Of a DNA stretch of 64,000 nucleotides, positions 17,377 through 26,417 are shown piece after piece. The stretch's first letter is position 1. The number at the start of each line of letters is the position of its first letter. Under the pieces are notes generated by a model. That model had not been told where the DNA came from, did not search any database, and worked only from the letters and a program-made list of their open reading frames with translations. Both the position numbers and the translations under genes were made by a program. This DNA comes from Chryseobacterium sp. FH1 (GTDB lineage: Bacteria; Bacteroidota; Bacteroidia; Flavobacteriales; Weeksellaceae): assembly GCF_000735135.1 (NCBI RefSeq), contig NZ_JPLZ01000003.1:124001-188000 (forward strand), in the 5' to 3' direction.

Positions 17377-17467
17377 GGGCTATCCGCTACTATCTTTTTG
17401 TTTTTTCCATAGCTTTTCCCCGCGCAAAAAACAAAAAGGATATCCACTACTATCCCTATTGCGGGCT
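17377..17467. repeat. Dispersed intergenic repeat, copy 2
   Basis: Has GGCTATCCGCTACTATC, T- and A-rich runs, GGATATCCACTACTATC and GGGCT in the same order as 7157-7215, with a longer centre. It lies between the trp operon end and the terminator at 17291, a region with no gene. Confidence 0.6.
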
Positions 17468-17510
17468 TTCCATTTCAATCCAACAGACCAAAAAGAAACC
17501 CGTTTTCCAT

Positions 17511-18245
17511 TTAATATTTCACACCTTCGATAAACGCTTTTCCTTTCGTTTCCCAATCGTCATTTTCCAACAATACCTTCACAAAAGCAGTTCCGATAAT
17601 TCCGCCTTGCGCTTTCTCCGTCACATTCTCAAAATCCGATTTATCCTTTATCCCAAAACCGATGAAAACTGGATTTGTCAAATTCAAAGAAGCCAATCTG
17701 TTCAGGTAATCTTCATTCTTCAAAACAGCATTTGCGTTGCCTGTGGTGGAAGATGAACTCACGGCGTACAAAAATCCAGAACTCAAAGAATCCAGATATT
17801 GGATGCGCTCCTCCGAAGTTTCCGGCGTTACCAGAAAAGTGAAATTCAGATTGTATTTCTTAAGAATCTCACCATATTGATTTTCAAAAGCAATCGGAGG
17901 AAGATCTGGAATGATCAATCCCGAAACGCCAACTTCCGCGCATCTTTGACAAAAATTCTCAAATCCGAATTGCAAAACGGGATTAAGATAACCCATCAAA
18001 ACTTTCGGAATCGTCACAGAATCTTTGACTTCAGCCAATTGTTCAAATAGTTTTTTGATGCTCATTCCGTTTTTCAAAGCCAACGAATGTGCATCTTGGA
18101 TCACGGGTCCATCCGCAACAGGATCAGAATACGGAATCCCAATTTCCATCATATCTGCGCCGGAATCTTGGATCAGTTTTGCGATTTTTCCTGTGTCTTC
18201 CAGCTTTGGAACGCCTGCTGTGAAGTATATGTTTAGTTTTTTCAT
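17511..18245 (-). CDS. trpA: Tryptophan synthase alpha subunit
   Basis: Cleaves indole-3-glycerol phosphate to indole and glyceraldehyde 3-phosphate and passes indole to TrpB. It has 244 residues, slightly short for the family. It shows the catalytic Glu segment MMEIGIPYSDPVADGPVIQ, GLIIPDLPP, and the phosphate-binding GFGIKDK and GGIIGTAFV loops. It is the last gene of the trp operon. The 85-bp gap to trpB holds a hairpin. Confidence 0.96.
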   Translation of the reverse strand: MKKLNIYFTAGVPKLEDTGKIAKLIQDSGADMMEIGIPYSDPVADGPVIQDAHSLALKNGMSIKKLFEQLAEVKDSVTIPKVLMGYLNPVLQFGFENFCQRCAEVGVSGLIIPDLPPIAFENQYGEILKKYNLNFTFLVTPETSEERIQYLDSLSSGFLYAVSSSSTTGNANAVLKNEDYLNRLASLNLTNPVFIGFGIKDKSDFENVTEKAQGGIIGTAFVKVLLENDDWETKGKAFIEGVKY

Positions 18246-18262
18246 ATTTTGTTGTATTAAAG

Positions 18263-18326
18263 TATAATGTAAAATGTATTCACGATTCTACGGATCATTA
18301 ATACATTCATACGTTTTACATTTTAC
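18263..18326 (-). other. Stem-loop between trpB and trpA
   Basis: AATGTAAAATGTATT (18266-18280) faces AATACATT (18300-18307) and a following TTTTACATT, giving an interrupted AT-rich stem. There is no T-run, so it is not a terminator. It may influence translation or mRNA stability of the last cistron. Confidence 0.4.
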
Positions 18327-18330
18327 AGAT

Positions 18331-19509
18331 TTAAAGCTGTTTCAAGTACGTTTCCATATCCTTGTCACCGCGACCGCTGAGACAGATCACCACAATATCT
18401 TCTTTCTCGAATTTCTTCTTGTCCAAAACCGCCAAAGCGTGCGCACTTTCCAGCGCCGGAATGATGCCTTCGATCTTGGTCAAGTCAAAAGCAGATTTCA
18501 AAGCTTCATCATCATTGATACTGAAAAACTCAGCGCGATTTTCCCTGAAAAGATTCGCGTGCATCGGTCCAATTCCCGGATAATCCAAACCTGCGGAAAT
18601 CGAATGTGGCTCAATGACCTGCCCGTCTTCGGTTTGCATCACCAAACTCTGACTTCCGTGCAGAATCCCCAAAGTTCCAAGAAAAGTGGTCGCCGCCGAC
18701 TTCCCAGAATCAACGCCAAGACCACCAGCTTCAGCCACAATGATCTTTACGCTTTCTTCATTCACATAATGATAAAAAGTGCCTGCTGCATTGCTCCCAC
18801 CACCCACGCAGGCAATCAGGTAATCTGGATTTTCTCTGCCAATTTTCTCATTCAATTGTTCTTTGATCTCCTTCGAGATCACACTTTGGAATCTTGCGAC
18901 CAGATCAGGAAACGGATGCGGACCAACCACACTGCCGATGATGTAATGCGTAGTCGCCGGATTATTGATCCAATCTCTCAAGGCTTCATTCACCGCGTCT
19001 TTCAAAGTTTTGGAGCCAGAAGTTGCGGGAATCACGGTTGCACCGAGCATTTTCATTCGGGCAACATTCGGCGATTGTCTTGCAATATCGACTTCGCCCA
19101 TATAAACGATGCATTCCAAGCCTAACAAAGCACAAGCTGTAGCGGTCGCAACGCCGTGTTGACCAGCGCCGGTTTCTGCAATGATGCGGTTTTTTCCCAA
19201 TTTCTTTGCGAGCAAAGCTTGACCTAATGCGTTGTTGATCTTGTGTGCGCCGGTGTGATTCAAGTCTTCTCTTTTTAGATAAATTTGAGTCTGATATTTT
19301 TCGCTCAAATTCTTAGCGAAATAGAGTGGTGTCGCACGTCCAACATAATTCTTCAGCAAATCCTGAAACTCGGTTTGGAATTCTTCGGATTTGATAATCT
19401 GGATATATTTTTCTTGTAGTTCGGCAACGTTTGGATACAGCATTTCGGGAACGAAAGCGCCTCCGAAATCGCCGTAATAGCCGTTTTTATCTGGGTTTTG
19501 AAAGTTCAT
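18331..19509 (-). CDS. trpB: Tryptophan synthase beta subunit
   Basis: PLP enzyme that joins indole and serine to make tryptophan. It has 392 residues. It shows the start [17 protein letters not shown] lysine in [24 protein letters not shown], the glycine loop [13 protein letters not shown] and SGRGDKDM near the end. It forms an alpha2-beta2 complex with TrpA. It is transcribed just before trpA and follows the frameshifted GNAT gene by 22 bp. Confidence 0.97.
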   Translation of the reverse strand: MNFQNPDKNGYYGDFGGAFVPEMLYPNVAELQEKYIQIIKSEEFQTEFQDLLKNYVGRATPLYFAKNLSEKYQTQIYLKREDLNHTGAHKINNALGQALLAKKLGKNRIIAETGAGQHGVATATACALLGLECIVYMGEVDIARQSPNVARMKMLGATVIPATSGSKTLKDAVNEALRDWINNPATTHYIIGSVVGPHPFPDLVARFQSVISKEIKEQLNEKIGRENPDYLIACVGGGSNAAGTFYHYVNEESVKIIVAEAGGLGVDSGKSAATTFLGTLGILHGSQSLVMQTEDGQVIEPHSISAGLDYPGIGPMHANLFRENRAEFFSINDDEALKSAFDLTKIEGIIPALESAHALAVLDKKKFEKEDIVVICLSGRGDKDMETYLKQL

Positions 19510-19531
19510 TTATTTTTAATTTTCTAAATCG

Positions 19532-20066
19532 TTATATTAAAATTGCTTTATTCTGTTCATTCAGATTTTGCAACATATTGATGTTTTCTTCAGAAGTATT
19601 AAGGATTAGAATATCATCGTCGTCAGAATCTGTCCATTCATTATTTTCAAATTCTGTTATAAAAATTCCTTTTCCATAAAGGATTTTTATGTTATTTTTT
19701 TTATAAAATGGTCTTAAATCCATTTTGCAAAAACCTATAGTTTCAATTTTTCTTTCAGTTAGATTCGCTACTACTTTACTAAGTAAAAAACTACCATATC
19801 TTTTAGCTTTTTCAATAGAAACAAATCCTACAAATTCAGCAAAGTTGTACAGATTCTTTTGGATTTCAAGTCTAAAATCAAAATTGATTCTGGCTAATGA
19901 AACCATCCTGTCATTAATTTTAAAAAAAATGAAACTCAGAATTTTCAAACTTTATTTTAAAGTCAGAAGAATCCAAATTAAGCCAATCTTCTATCTCCCA
20001 AGATTTCAAGATTAAGTCAATATCTTTATCAGATAAATCTTTTGATTTTTTAATAGAATACTGCAT
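19532..20066 (-). pseudogene. GNAT-like acetyltransferase gene split by a one-base frameshift in a T8 tract
   Basis: Frame 1 starts at ATG 20066 (MQYSIKKSKDLSDKD...), runs 48 codons and stops at 19920. The next frame carries the rest of the protein, down to 19532. In the coding strand the break is a run of eight T (19922-19929); with seven T the two parts join as EFHFFKINDRMVSLARINFDF and give about 177 residues. The joined protein resembles small GNAT acetyltransferases (EFVGFVSIEKAKRYGSFLL as the acetyl-CoA loop region, then ETIGFCKMDLRPFYKK); this call is moderate. Its position inside the trp operon, 22 bp before trpB, means the frameshift could be real, phase-variable, rescued by slippage, or a sequencing error. 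Confidence 0.65.
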
Positions 20067-20076
20067 TTTCCAATTT

Positions 20077-20544
20077 TTATTCTGCTGTTATCTCTGGTTG
20101 GTGTTTCACTTCGAAGTTTAATGAATTGGCGATAAAGCAATATTCATTGGCTTTCTGATGGAGTTCAACCGCTTTTTGTATCATTTCTTTTTCAGCGACA
20201 ACAATCTTCGGTTTTAAAACTATTTCGGTGAATTTTCCACTTCCGTTTTCAGTCTCAATCATCGTACCTTCTGCAAAATCTTCATATTTCAACACAAGGA
20301 TTTTATTAACAGAACAAAGATGAAGATACCACAACAAATGACAAGAAGACACTGACGCTAGCAAAAGGTCCTCAGGATTATGAAGTTCCGGATTTCCAAG
20401 AAATGCTGGGTCGGCTGAACCTGAAATATCAGCTTTACCATCCACCGAAATGGTGTAATTTCTTTGATAGGAACGGTAATTCTTTGTGGATTCGCCGGTG
20501 TTTCCAGTCCAGACTATTTTACTTTTATATTGATGATTTTTCAT
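20077..20544 (-). CDS. OsmC-family protein
   Basis: 155 residues of the OsmC/Ohr fold. These are small dimeric cytoplasmic proteins, many of which reduce organic hydroperoxides with two cysteines. Visible: NPEDLLLASVSSCHLLWYLHL with the first Cys, and NEYCFIANS with the second. Both peroxidatic positions are thus present. Its start overlaps the end of trpF by 4 bp, so it is translationally coupled within the trp operon; the reason for this linkage is not evident. Confidence 0.88.
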   Translation of the reverse strand: MKNHQYKSKIVWTGNTGESTKNYRSYQRNYTISVDGKADISGSADPAFLGNPELHNPEDLLLASVSSCHLLWYLHLCSVNKILVLKYEDFAEGTMIETENGSGKFTEIVLKPKIVVAEKEMIQKAVELHQKANEYCFIANSLNFEVKHQPEITAE

Positions 20545-21209
20545 TTTAATACGGGTAAGAAATCTTTTATTTTATCTAAATCTTTATTTCCCGGTTCAAC
20601 CTCGAATTTTGAATTAATGTCCAGCGCGATTGGTTGATGGTTGATGGTCGACAGTTGATGGATATTTTCTAGTGAAATTCCACCACTTAAAAGATAGGGA
20701 ATAGGAATTTCAATTTCGTTAATAATATTCCAATCGAAAGTTTGTCCTGTTCCGCCGAATGCTTTGGAATCTGTATCAAATAGGAGATAGTTGATGGTTG
20801 ATGGTTGTTGTTTGATGGTTCTCTGAAGTTCGTTAGATGTTTGATTTCCGATTCTGATGACTTTTATTATTTTAATTTCTGAATGTAGTTTTTTTCTTAA
20901 TTCTGAAATGAAATCATCTTTTTCGTCGCCGTGAAGTTGGATGAAGTTTAAGTTTGCCTTTTCTGAAATTTCAATAATTCTTTCAACATTTTCATTCACA
21001 AAAACACCAACTTTTCCTGAATGTTCAATGTTTGAAATCTGTTTCAAAGTCAAATCATTCAGAACAAATCTCGGTGATTTTTCATAAAAGATAAAGCCCA
21101 AGAAATCAATTTTCAAATCAATCAATTCCTTAATTTGGTCGAGTTTGGTCAATCCGCAAACTTTGAGTTGCAATTGGTCGTTGGCTTCTGGCTTTTGGCT
21201 TTCCATCAT
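20541..21209 (-). CDS. trpF: Phosphoribosylanthranilate isomerase
   Basis: Converts phosphoribosylanthranilate to CdRP, the third step of tryptophan synthesis. It has 222 residues. It shows the TIM-barrel start LKVCGLTKLDQI (catalytic Cys), FIFYEKSPRFV, FIQLHGDE, LLFDTDSKAFGGTGQTFDW and LSGGISLENI. It lies 15 bp after trpC and overlaps the OsmC gene by 4 bp. Confidence 0.95.
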   Translation of the reverse strand: MMESQKPEANDQLQLKVCGLTKLDQIKELIDLKIDFLGFIFYEKSPRFVLNDLTLKQISNIEHSGKVGVFVNENVERIIEISEKANLNFIQLHGDEKDDFISELRKKLHSEIKIIKVIRIGNQTSNELQRTIKQQPSTINYLLFDTDSKAFGGTGQTFDWNIINEIEIPIPYLLSGGISLENIHQLSTINHQPIALDINSKFEVEPGNKDLDKIKDFLPVLK

Positions 21210-21224
21210 TTTTAACTGTTAAAC

Positions 21225-22004
21225 TTAAATTGATACATTAGAAACGAATTCTCCAAACTTCTTCCCCGGATTTTCGTCTTTCATAAAATATTCGCCCATC
21301 AAAAATCCATCGAAGCCTTTTTCTTTTAGGAATTTGAAATCGTCTTCATTATAAATTCCGCTTTCTGCAATGGATAAAATATCATTTGGAAGTTGATTTT
21401 TCAAATTGACAGAATGTTGCAAATCAACTTTGAAATCCTTCAAATTTCTGTTGTTGATGCCGACAAAATCCACATTTTTATTAATGTGAACAAGTTCCTC
21501 TTCTGAATGGATTTCTAACAGAACTTCGAGGTTCAATTGATAAGCCAATTCTGTAAATTCCGAAACCTGAGTTGGCGAAAGACAGGATGCAATCAACAAA
21601 ATGATATCGGCTCCAATTGATTTTGCTTCGTAGAACTGATATTCATCGACCATAAAATCTTTTCTCAAAATTGGAATGTTGATGTGATTTCTGACGCTCA
21701 AAATATCTTCGAAACTTCCGCCGAAAAAATCGTTATCCGTCAAAATAGAAATGGTGCTCGCACCAAATTTTTCATATTTCGAAACGACTTCCAAGGGCGC
21801 AACTTTGTCATTGATGATTCCTTTGCTAGGCGATTGTCTTTTGAACTCGGTGATGATTCCGGATTTGGATTTCAAGGTTTCTTTCAGCGAAAAGGTTTTC
21901 CTTCCAAAAAATTCTGAATCTTTCAGTTGTTCCACAGAAATCTTGGATTTTGAATCTGCGATTTCCTGTTTTTTTCGTTCTATGATTTTATCGAGAATAT
22001 TCAT
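21225..22004 (-). CDS. trpC: Indole-3-glycerol phosphate synthase
   Basis: Closes the ring of CdRP to indole-3-glycerol phosphate. It has 259 residues, a standalone enzyme not fused to TrpF. It shows IITEFKRQSPSKGII (catalytic Lys), STISILTDNDFFGGS, LRKDFMVDEYQ, LLEIHSEEEL, GINNRNLKDFKVD and IAESGI. It follows the ankyrin gene by 45 bp in the trp operon. Confidence 0.96.
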   Translation of the reverse strand: MNILDKIIERKKQEIADSKSKISVEQLKDSEFFGRKTFSLKETLKSKSGIITEFKRQSPSKGIINDKVAPLEVVSKYEKFGASTISILTDNDFFGGSFEDILSVRNHINIPILRKDFMVDEYQFYEAKSIGADIILLIASCLSPTQVSEFTELAYQLNLEVLLEIHSEEELVHINKNVDFVGINNRNLKDFKVDLQHSVNLKNQLPNDILSIAESGIYNEDDFKFLKEKGFDGFLMGEYFMKDENPGKKFGEFVSNVSI

Positions 22005-22049
22005 TCTTTCTAAATATATTAAGTATTTTAAATATTGTTTGTCAATTAG

Positions 22050-23423
22050 TTATAATTTCAAACCTAGCCATTTTTTGTTTCCGGTCCGTTCAACAGTTTC
22101 TTTCAGCGTACTTTGGATTGTATGTCCATAAAAATCTGTAACATCAGTTCCTGCTCCGTTTTTTAAAAGTAATACTGCAATATCATAATGATTATATTGA
22201 ATGGCTTTTAGAAGAGGCGTTTGCTTATCATCATTCGTTTTGTTAACATCCGCGCCTTTTTGTATTAATAAGTTGACAGCGTTATAATTCTTTTCATTCC
22301 AAACTGCCTCCAGCAAAGCTGTATCACCATTGTCTTTCTGAATGTTGACATCCGCGCCATTTTCCATAAGGTATTTTGTTATTTCGAAGTTGGTTTCCCA
22401 AACTGCTTCAGAGAGTGGAGAAACACCTCCAGCACCGTCACTTTTTTGGTTCACGTTGGCTCCTTTTTCTACCAGAAATTTCACTTTTTCTATGCAGTTT
22501 GATGAAACAGCTTCTATCAGTGGTGTTCTTCCATATTTGTTGGTGGGATTTATTTTTGCTCCTTTTTCAATTAAAAACTCCATAAGTTCTGTTGAACACG
22601 AATTTTTTCCTGATGCACAAGAAAGTGGAGTTGTCCCGCTTTTGGAAACCGAATTTACATTTCCTCCCTTGCTAACAATCATTTTTGCAATGTCGGAAAA
22701 ATCTCTACTGCAAGCCATCATCAAAGCGTTCTCCCCATCTTTCGGATTGATATAATTGATATTCGCACCTTTATCAATGATTTTTGAAATCACTTCCTCA
22801 GAAATGGTTTCACTGTACAAAGCATCTAATAATACGCTTCTCCCTGTTTCTGTGCTGGAAGAATTGACGTCTACATTTTGTTCCAATAATTTTTGCGCAA
22901 CATCGTTCCATTCATAAGCTATTGCCCATTGCAAGGTGGAAGTTCCATCTGAATCCTTGCTGTCAATTGATGCGTTGGCGCCTTTTTCAAGTAAAAAATT
23001 TGCCATTTCTTCACTTCTGCTAGCACAAGCCAAAAAAAGTGCGGTATGTCCGGCTTTGTTTTGAAGATTGATGTTTGCCTTGTTCTCAAGTAATAATTCT
23101 GCAATTTTTTCTTTGTTATAAAAAGTTGCTACCATCAGCATTGTCCATTCTTTATTGGAAAAATCATCTGCGTTTTTCTGACGTCCACCTCTGAAAAAAC
23201 CTTCAAATCTGGAATTGACATCGACTCCTTTTTTTAATAAATCCTGAATGCCTTTAACATCTCCACTTTTAATAATTTCTATTATTTTTTCGCTCTCGGC
23301 TTTCGGGAGTTCCACAATTTTTTGTTGAATTTCTGGAGCTGGAATTGTCTTTTTCTCAGCCGTTTTGTCTTTGCAGGATTGAAATGCAAAAGCTAAGATT
23401 AAAAATAGGAGTAGTTTTTTCAT
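22050..23423 (-). CDS. Ankyrin-repeat lipoprotein inside the trp operon
   Basis: 457 residues. It begins with a lipoprotein signal (MKKLLLFLILAFAFQSC, Cys17) and a short charged linker. From about residue 50 to the end it holds ten or so ankyrin repeats (consensus pieces GxTALFLACASRSEEMANFLLEKGA, NKYGRTPLIEAV, NGDTALLEAV, DKQTPLLKAIQYNHYDIAVLLLKNGA). Ankyrin stacks bind other proteins. A periplasmic-facing or outer-membrane lipoprotein has no obvious role in tryptophan synthesis. It sits between trpD (25 bp gap) and trpC (45 bp gap), all on the minus strand, so it should be co-transcribed. The partner is unknown. Confidence 0.9.
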   Translation of the reverse strand: MKKLLLFLILAFAFQSCKDKTAEKKTIPAPEIQQKIVELPKAESEKIIEIIKSGDVKGIQDLLKKGVDVNSRFEGFFRGGRQKNADDFSNKEWTMLMVATFYNKEKIAELLLENKANINLQNKAGHTALFLACASRSEEMANFLLEKGANASIDSKDSDGTSTLQWAIAYEWNDVAQKLLEQNVDVNSSSTETGRSVLLDALYSETISEEVISKIIDKGANINYINPKDGENALMMACSRDFSDIAKMIVSKGGNVNSVSKSGTTPLSCASGKNSCSTELMEFLIEKGAKINPTNKYGRTPLIEAVSSNCIEKVKFLVEKGANVNQKSDGAGGVSPLSEAVWETNFEITKYLMENGADVNIQKDNGDTALLEAVWNEKNYNAVNLLIQKGADVNKTNDDKQTPLLKAIQYNHYDIAVLLLKNGAGTDVTDFYGHTIQSTLKETVERTGNKKWLGLKL

Positions 23424-23448
23424 TTGTGTTTTATTAAATTCTACATTT

Positions 23449-24438
23449 TTAATTTTCAGTTAATTTCTTCAAACTCTTTAACGCTTTTCCGCTTTCCAAA
23501 CTTTCTTTTGCAAGTGCTAGACAATTATCGTAATCACCATATTTGTTAGTATTCAAAAGGGCAATTGAAGCATTTGCTAAAACTACAGAATTCTGTTCGT
23601 CAGTTCCTTTTCCCTCAAGAATATTAATGAAAATCTTGGCAGATTCTTCTTTTGAATGGCCTCCAAAAATACTTTCCGGTACGATGTTTTTGAATTTCAA
23701 ATCTTCCGCTGAATAGATTTTTTCGCCCGATTTATTGAAGATTTTTGTGTCGCTCGTCAATGAAATTTCATCATAACCATCCAAAGCGTGAACTAGCATA
23801 AACTCGCTTTTCTGCTGTTGCAAAAGGTATTGATATACCCTCGCAATCTCCAGATTTGCAACGCCAATCATCGAATATTTTGGTTTCGCAGGATTTACCA
23901 ACGGTCCAAGGATATTGAAAAAGGTCTTCAATCCCAATTGTTTCCTCAACGGCGCGACGGATTTCAAAGCCGGATGAAAAAGTGGTGCGTGGATGAAAGA
24001 GATGTTTCCTTTTTCCAAGTCGGCTTTCAAATCTTCAGAATTATCTTTGAATTGATATCCCAACTCTTCCAAAACATTGGACGAACCAGAGATTGATGAT
24101 GCGCCGTAATTTCCTTGTTTCGCAACTTTTTGTCCAGTTCCGGCAACAATAAAACTGGCCAAAGTAGAAATATTGAAGGTGTTTTTTCCATCACCACCAG
24201 TTCCGACGATATCAACCAAATCGTTCGTTCCCAAATCGATAGGTTTTGCCAATTGAAGTAAGGCCTCACGGAAACCAGTGAGTTCTTCGAGAGTAATGCT
24301 TCGCATCAAGAAAACGGTGATGAAAGAAATGACCTCGCTTTCATTGAATTTATTTTGTGAAATCTCAATCAAAATCGCTTTGGCTTCGGCTCTTGTCAAA
24401 GTTTGGTGGTTGAAGAGATATTGTAATATTTGTTTCAT
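23449..24438 (-). CDS. trpD: Anthranilate phosphoribosyltransferase
   Basis: Adds phosphoribose to anthranilate. It has 329 residues. It shows DIVGTGGDGKNTFNISTLAS (PRPP-binding), KQGNYGASSISGSSNVLEELG, HAPLFHPALKSVAPLR and NILGPLVNPAKP. It starts 3 bp after the stop of the PLP decarboxylase gene, which makes translational coupling likely. Confidence 0.96.
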   Translation of the reverse strand: MKQILQYLFNHQTLTRAEAKAILIEISQNKFNESEVISFITVFLMRSITLEELTGFREALLQLAKPIDLGTNDLVDIVGTGGDGKNTFNISTLASFIVAGTGQKVAKQGNYGASSISGSSNVLEELGYQFKDNSEDLKADLEKGNISFIHAPLFHPALKSVAPLRKQLGLKTFFNILGPLVNPAKPKYSMIGVANLEIARVYQYLLQQQKSEFMLVHALDGYDEISLTSDTKIFNKSGEKIYSAEDLKFKNIVPESIFGGHSKEESAKIFINILEGKGTDEQNSVVLANASIALLNTNKYGDYDNCLALAKESLESGKALKSLKKLTEN

Positions 24439-24441
24439 AAT

Positions 24442-25839
24442 TTATTTTCTTAATAATTCCTGCATCAAGTTGAAAACAAGTTCAATATCTGAACTTTCTG
24501 TTCTCCAATTGACCAAAGCAGCTCTTATGGCTTGCTTTCCGTTATAGATTGTTGGTGTTAAGAATACTTTTTTAGTTTGGTTTAATCTTTCTAAAAATTC
24601 CGAAACCTGTTCGGACGATTGATTTTTTAATGTGAAGCAAACGGTGTTCAATCTTACCGGAGCAAGGATTTCAAAATTGTTGTCACTTTCAATCAGGTTT
24701 CCGAAATATTGTGAAAGGGAAATGCTTTTTTCAATCATTTCTTTAAAACCGTCTTTTCCGTATGCAATCAGAGAAAACCAAACCGGAAGTGCTTTCAGCC
24801 TTCTGGAGTTTTCGGGAAGAAAATTGAGATAACTGAATTTCTCCATCGGGTCTCCAAGATAAGGTGCGCTGGAATTCTGGAAAGTTTCTATCTGTTCCAA
24901 TTTATGTTTTTCCTTAATGAGGAAGACTGCATTTTCATAAGGAACATTCATCCATTTGTGATTGTCAATCGTAATGCTGTCGGCATTTTCCCAATCTTTC
25001 AATAAATGTTTATGCTCATCTGAACATTTTGCAAAAGCTCCAAAAGCAGCGTCAATGTGCCACCAAAAATTATATTTATTTTTCAGTTTTGAAATTGCTT
25101 GGAAATCATCGAAATCAACTGTGTTTACAGTTCCAGCACTGGAAATTAGAATGAAAGGTTCACCATTTAATTCTTTGATTTTTTCTTCAAAATCAACGGT
25201 GTCAAGGCATTCTCTATTTCCTTCTTGAACTTTGATTCTGGTAATATTATTGCTTCCGATTCCGAGCATAGAAAGCGATTTGATGGAAGAAGAATGTGGC
25301 ATTGCAGATAGAACATTGATTTTTTCCGTGATTCCATCTTTAGCAAAATCTTTTTCCAAATTTTTCCCAATCCATTGTCTCGCAACCGCAAGACAGGTGA
25401 AATTGGACATCGTTGCGCCACTTACAAATCCGCCGATGTAATCCTGAGGCAACTCGAAAAAATCTAAAAGCATTTTGACTGTTTCCATTTCGATTTGTCC
25501 AGAAACATCGCCTGCGCCCTTCAAAGCTTGCGTGTTTTGGTCATAAATACTCGTGAGCCAATCGCCCATAATCGATGCTGGAGTAGTGCCACCAGTTACG
25601 AAGCCCCAATATCGTGGTCCGGAGGAAGCTACCATCAAAGGTTCTAAGCGCTCGTTGAAAATTTTGAAAGTTTCTTCTGAACCTTTTCCTTCTTTTACAG
25701 AAAGAATTTCTTCGGGTAATTGATGGTCAGAGTAGGTAGCTCTTTCGGATAAATTATCCAAATATGAGATTCCTTGCTCCTTTATTTTTTCTAAAAGACC
25801 TTCCAGATTCATAAGGTCTTCCTTTAAGAAATGATTCAT
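24442..25839 (-). CDS. Group II pyridoxal-dependent decarboxylase (aromatic amino-acid type)
   Basis: PLP enzyme of the glutamate/aromatic L-amino-acid decarboxylase family, 465 residues. The PLP-binding lysine is Lys295 in TIDNHKWMN. Other landmarks are GPRYWGFVTGGTTPAS, YIGGFVSGATMSNFTCLAVAR, SAGTVNTVDFDD and WWHIDAAFGAF. It lies between trpG (11 bp gap) and trpD (3 bp gap), in the same direction. From this setting tryptophan, giving tryptamine, or a related aromatic amino acid is a reasonable candidate substrate, but the sequence does not decide it. Co-expression with biosynthesis under Trp attenuation would be notable, as a catabolic enzyme would be made when Trp is scarce. Confidence 0.88.
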   Translation of the reverse strand: MNHFLKEDLMNLEGLLEKIKEQGISYLDNLSERATYSDHQLPEEILSVKEGKGSEETFKIFNERLEPLMVASSGPRYWGFVTGGTTPASIMGDWLTSIYDQNTQALKGAGDVSGQIEMETVKMLLDFFELPQDYIGGFVSGATMSNFTCLAVARQWIGKNLEKDFAKDGITEKINVLSAMPHSSSIKSLSMLGIGSNNITRIKVQEGNRECLDTVDFEEKIKELNGEPFILISSAGTVNTVDFDDFQAISKLKNKYNFWWHIDAAFGAFAKCSDEHKHLLKDWENADSITIDNHKWMNVPYENAVFLIKEKHKLEQIETFQNSSAPYLGDPMEKFSYLNFLPENSRRLKALPVWFSLIAYGKDGFKEMIEKSISLSQYFGNLIESDNNFEILAPVRLNTVCFTLKNQSSEQVSEFLERLNQTKKVFLTPTIYNGKQAIRAALVNWRTESSDIELVFNLMQELLRK

Positions 25840-25850
25840 TTTACAGGCAA

Positions 25851-26417
25851 TTAATTATTCAAAAAATTCTCTAAAATCTTTCTTCCATCAGGCGTCAAAA
25901 TGCTTTCCGGGTGATATTGTACGGCGTGAACATCGTAGGTTTTGTGTTTCAAACTCATAATCATTCCGTTTTTGTCAACGCTTGTGATTTCCAGTTCAGC
26001 AGGGAAATCATCAGGATTTACCGCCCAGGAATGGTATCTACCAACTTCCAAAGTTTCTGGTAAACTGTTGAAAATACTGTGCGCATTTGTCTTAATAGAT
26101 TCTGTCGCAACGCCGTGATAGATTTCAGAAAGGTTAATCAAACTTCCTCCAAAAGCTTCCGCAATCGCCTGTTGACCAAGACAAACACCGAAAATCGATT
26201 TTGTCGGTGCAAATTTTTTGATTAATTCTAATAAAATTCCTGCCTCTTCCGGAATCCCTGGTCCTGGAGAAAGAATGATTTTATCGTATTTGTCGATGTC
26301 ATCCAAGGCGATTTTATCGTTGCGGAAAACGTCTACTTCTTCACCAACGATTTGTTCGATGATTTGAACCAAGTTGTAAGTGAAACTGTCGTAGTTATCA
26401 AACACTAATATTTTCAT
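25851..26417 (-). CDS. trpG: Anthranilate synthase glutamine amidotransferase subunit
   Basis: Supplies ammonia from glutamine to TrpE. It has 188 residues. It shows the catalytic Cys in GVCLGQQAIAEAFGG, the His/Glu pair in VQYHPESIL and the start ILVFDNYDSFTYNLVQ. Its ATG overlaps the trpE stop by 4 bp. In some bacteria the same subunit also serves aminodeoxychorismate synthase. Confidence 0.96.
   Translation of the reverse strand: MKILVFDNYDSFTYNLVQIIEQIVGEEVDVFRNDKIALDDIDKYDKIILSPGPGIPEEAGILLELIKKFAPTKSIFGVCLGQQAIAEAFGGSLINLSEIYHGVATESIKTNAHSIFNSLPETLEVGRYHSWAVNPDDFPAELEITSVDKNGMIMSLKHKTYDVHAVQYHPESILTPDGRKILENFLNN

Noticed and set aside
18274-19125. 283-codon plus-strand open frame over trpB and trpA leader
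   Set aside because: trpB on the minus strand is unmistakable and this frame only reflects its codon bias.
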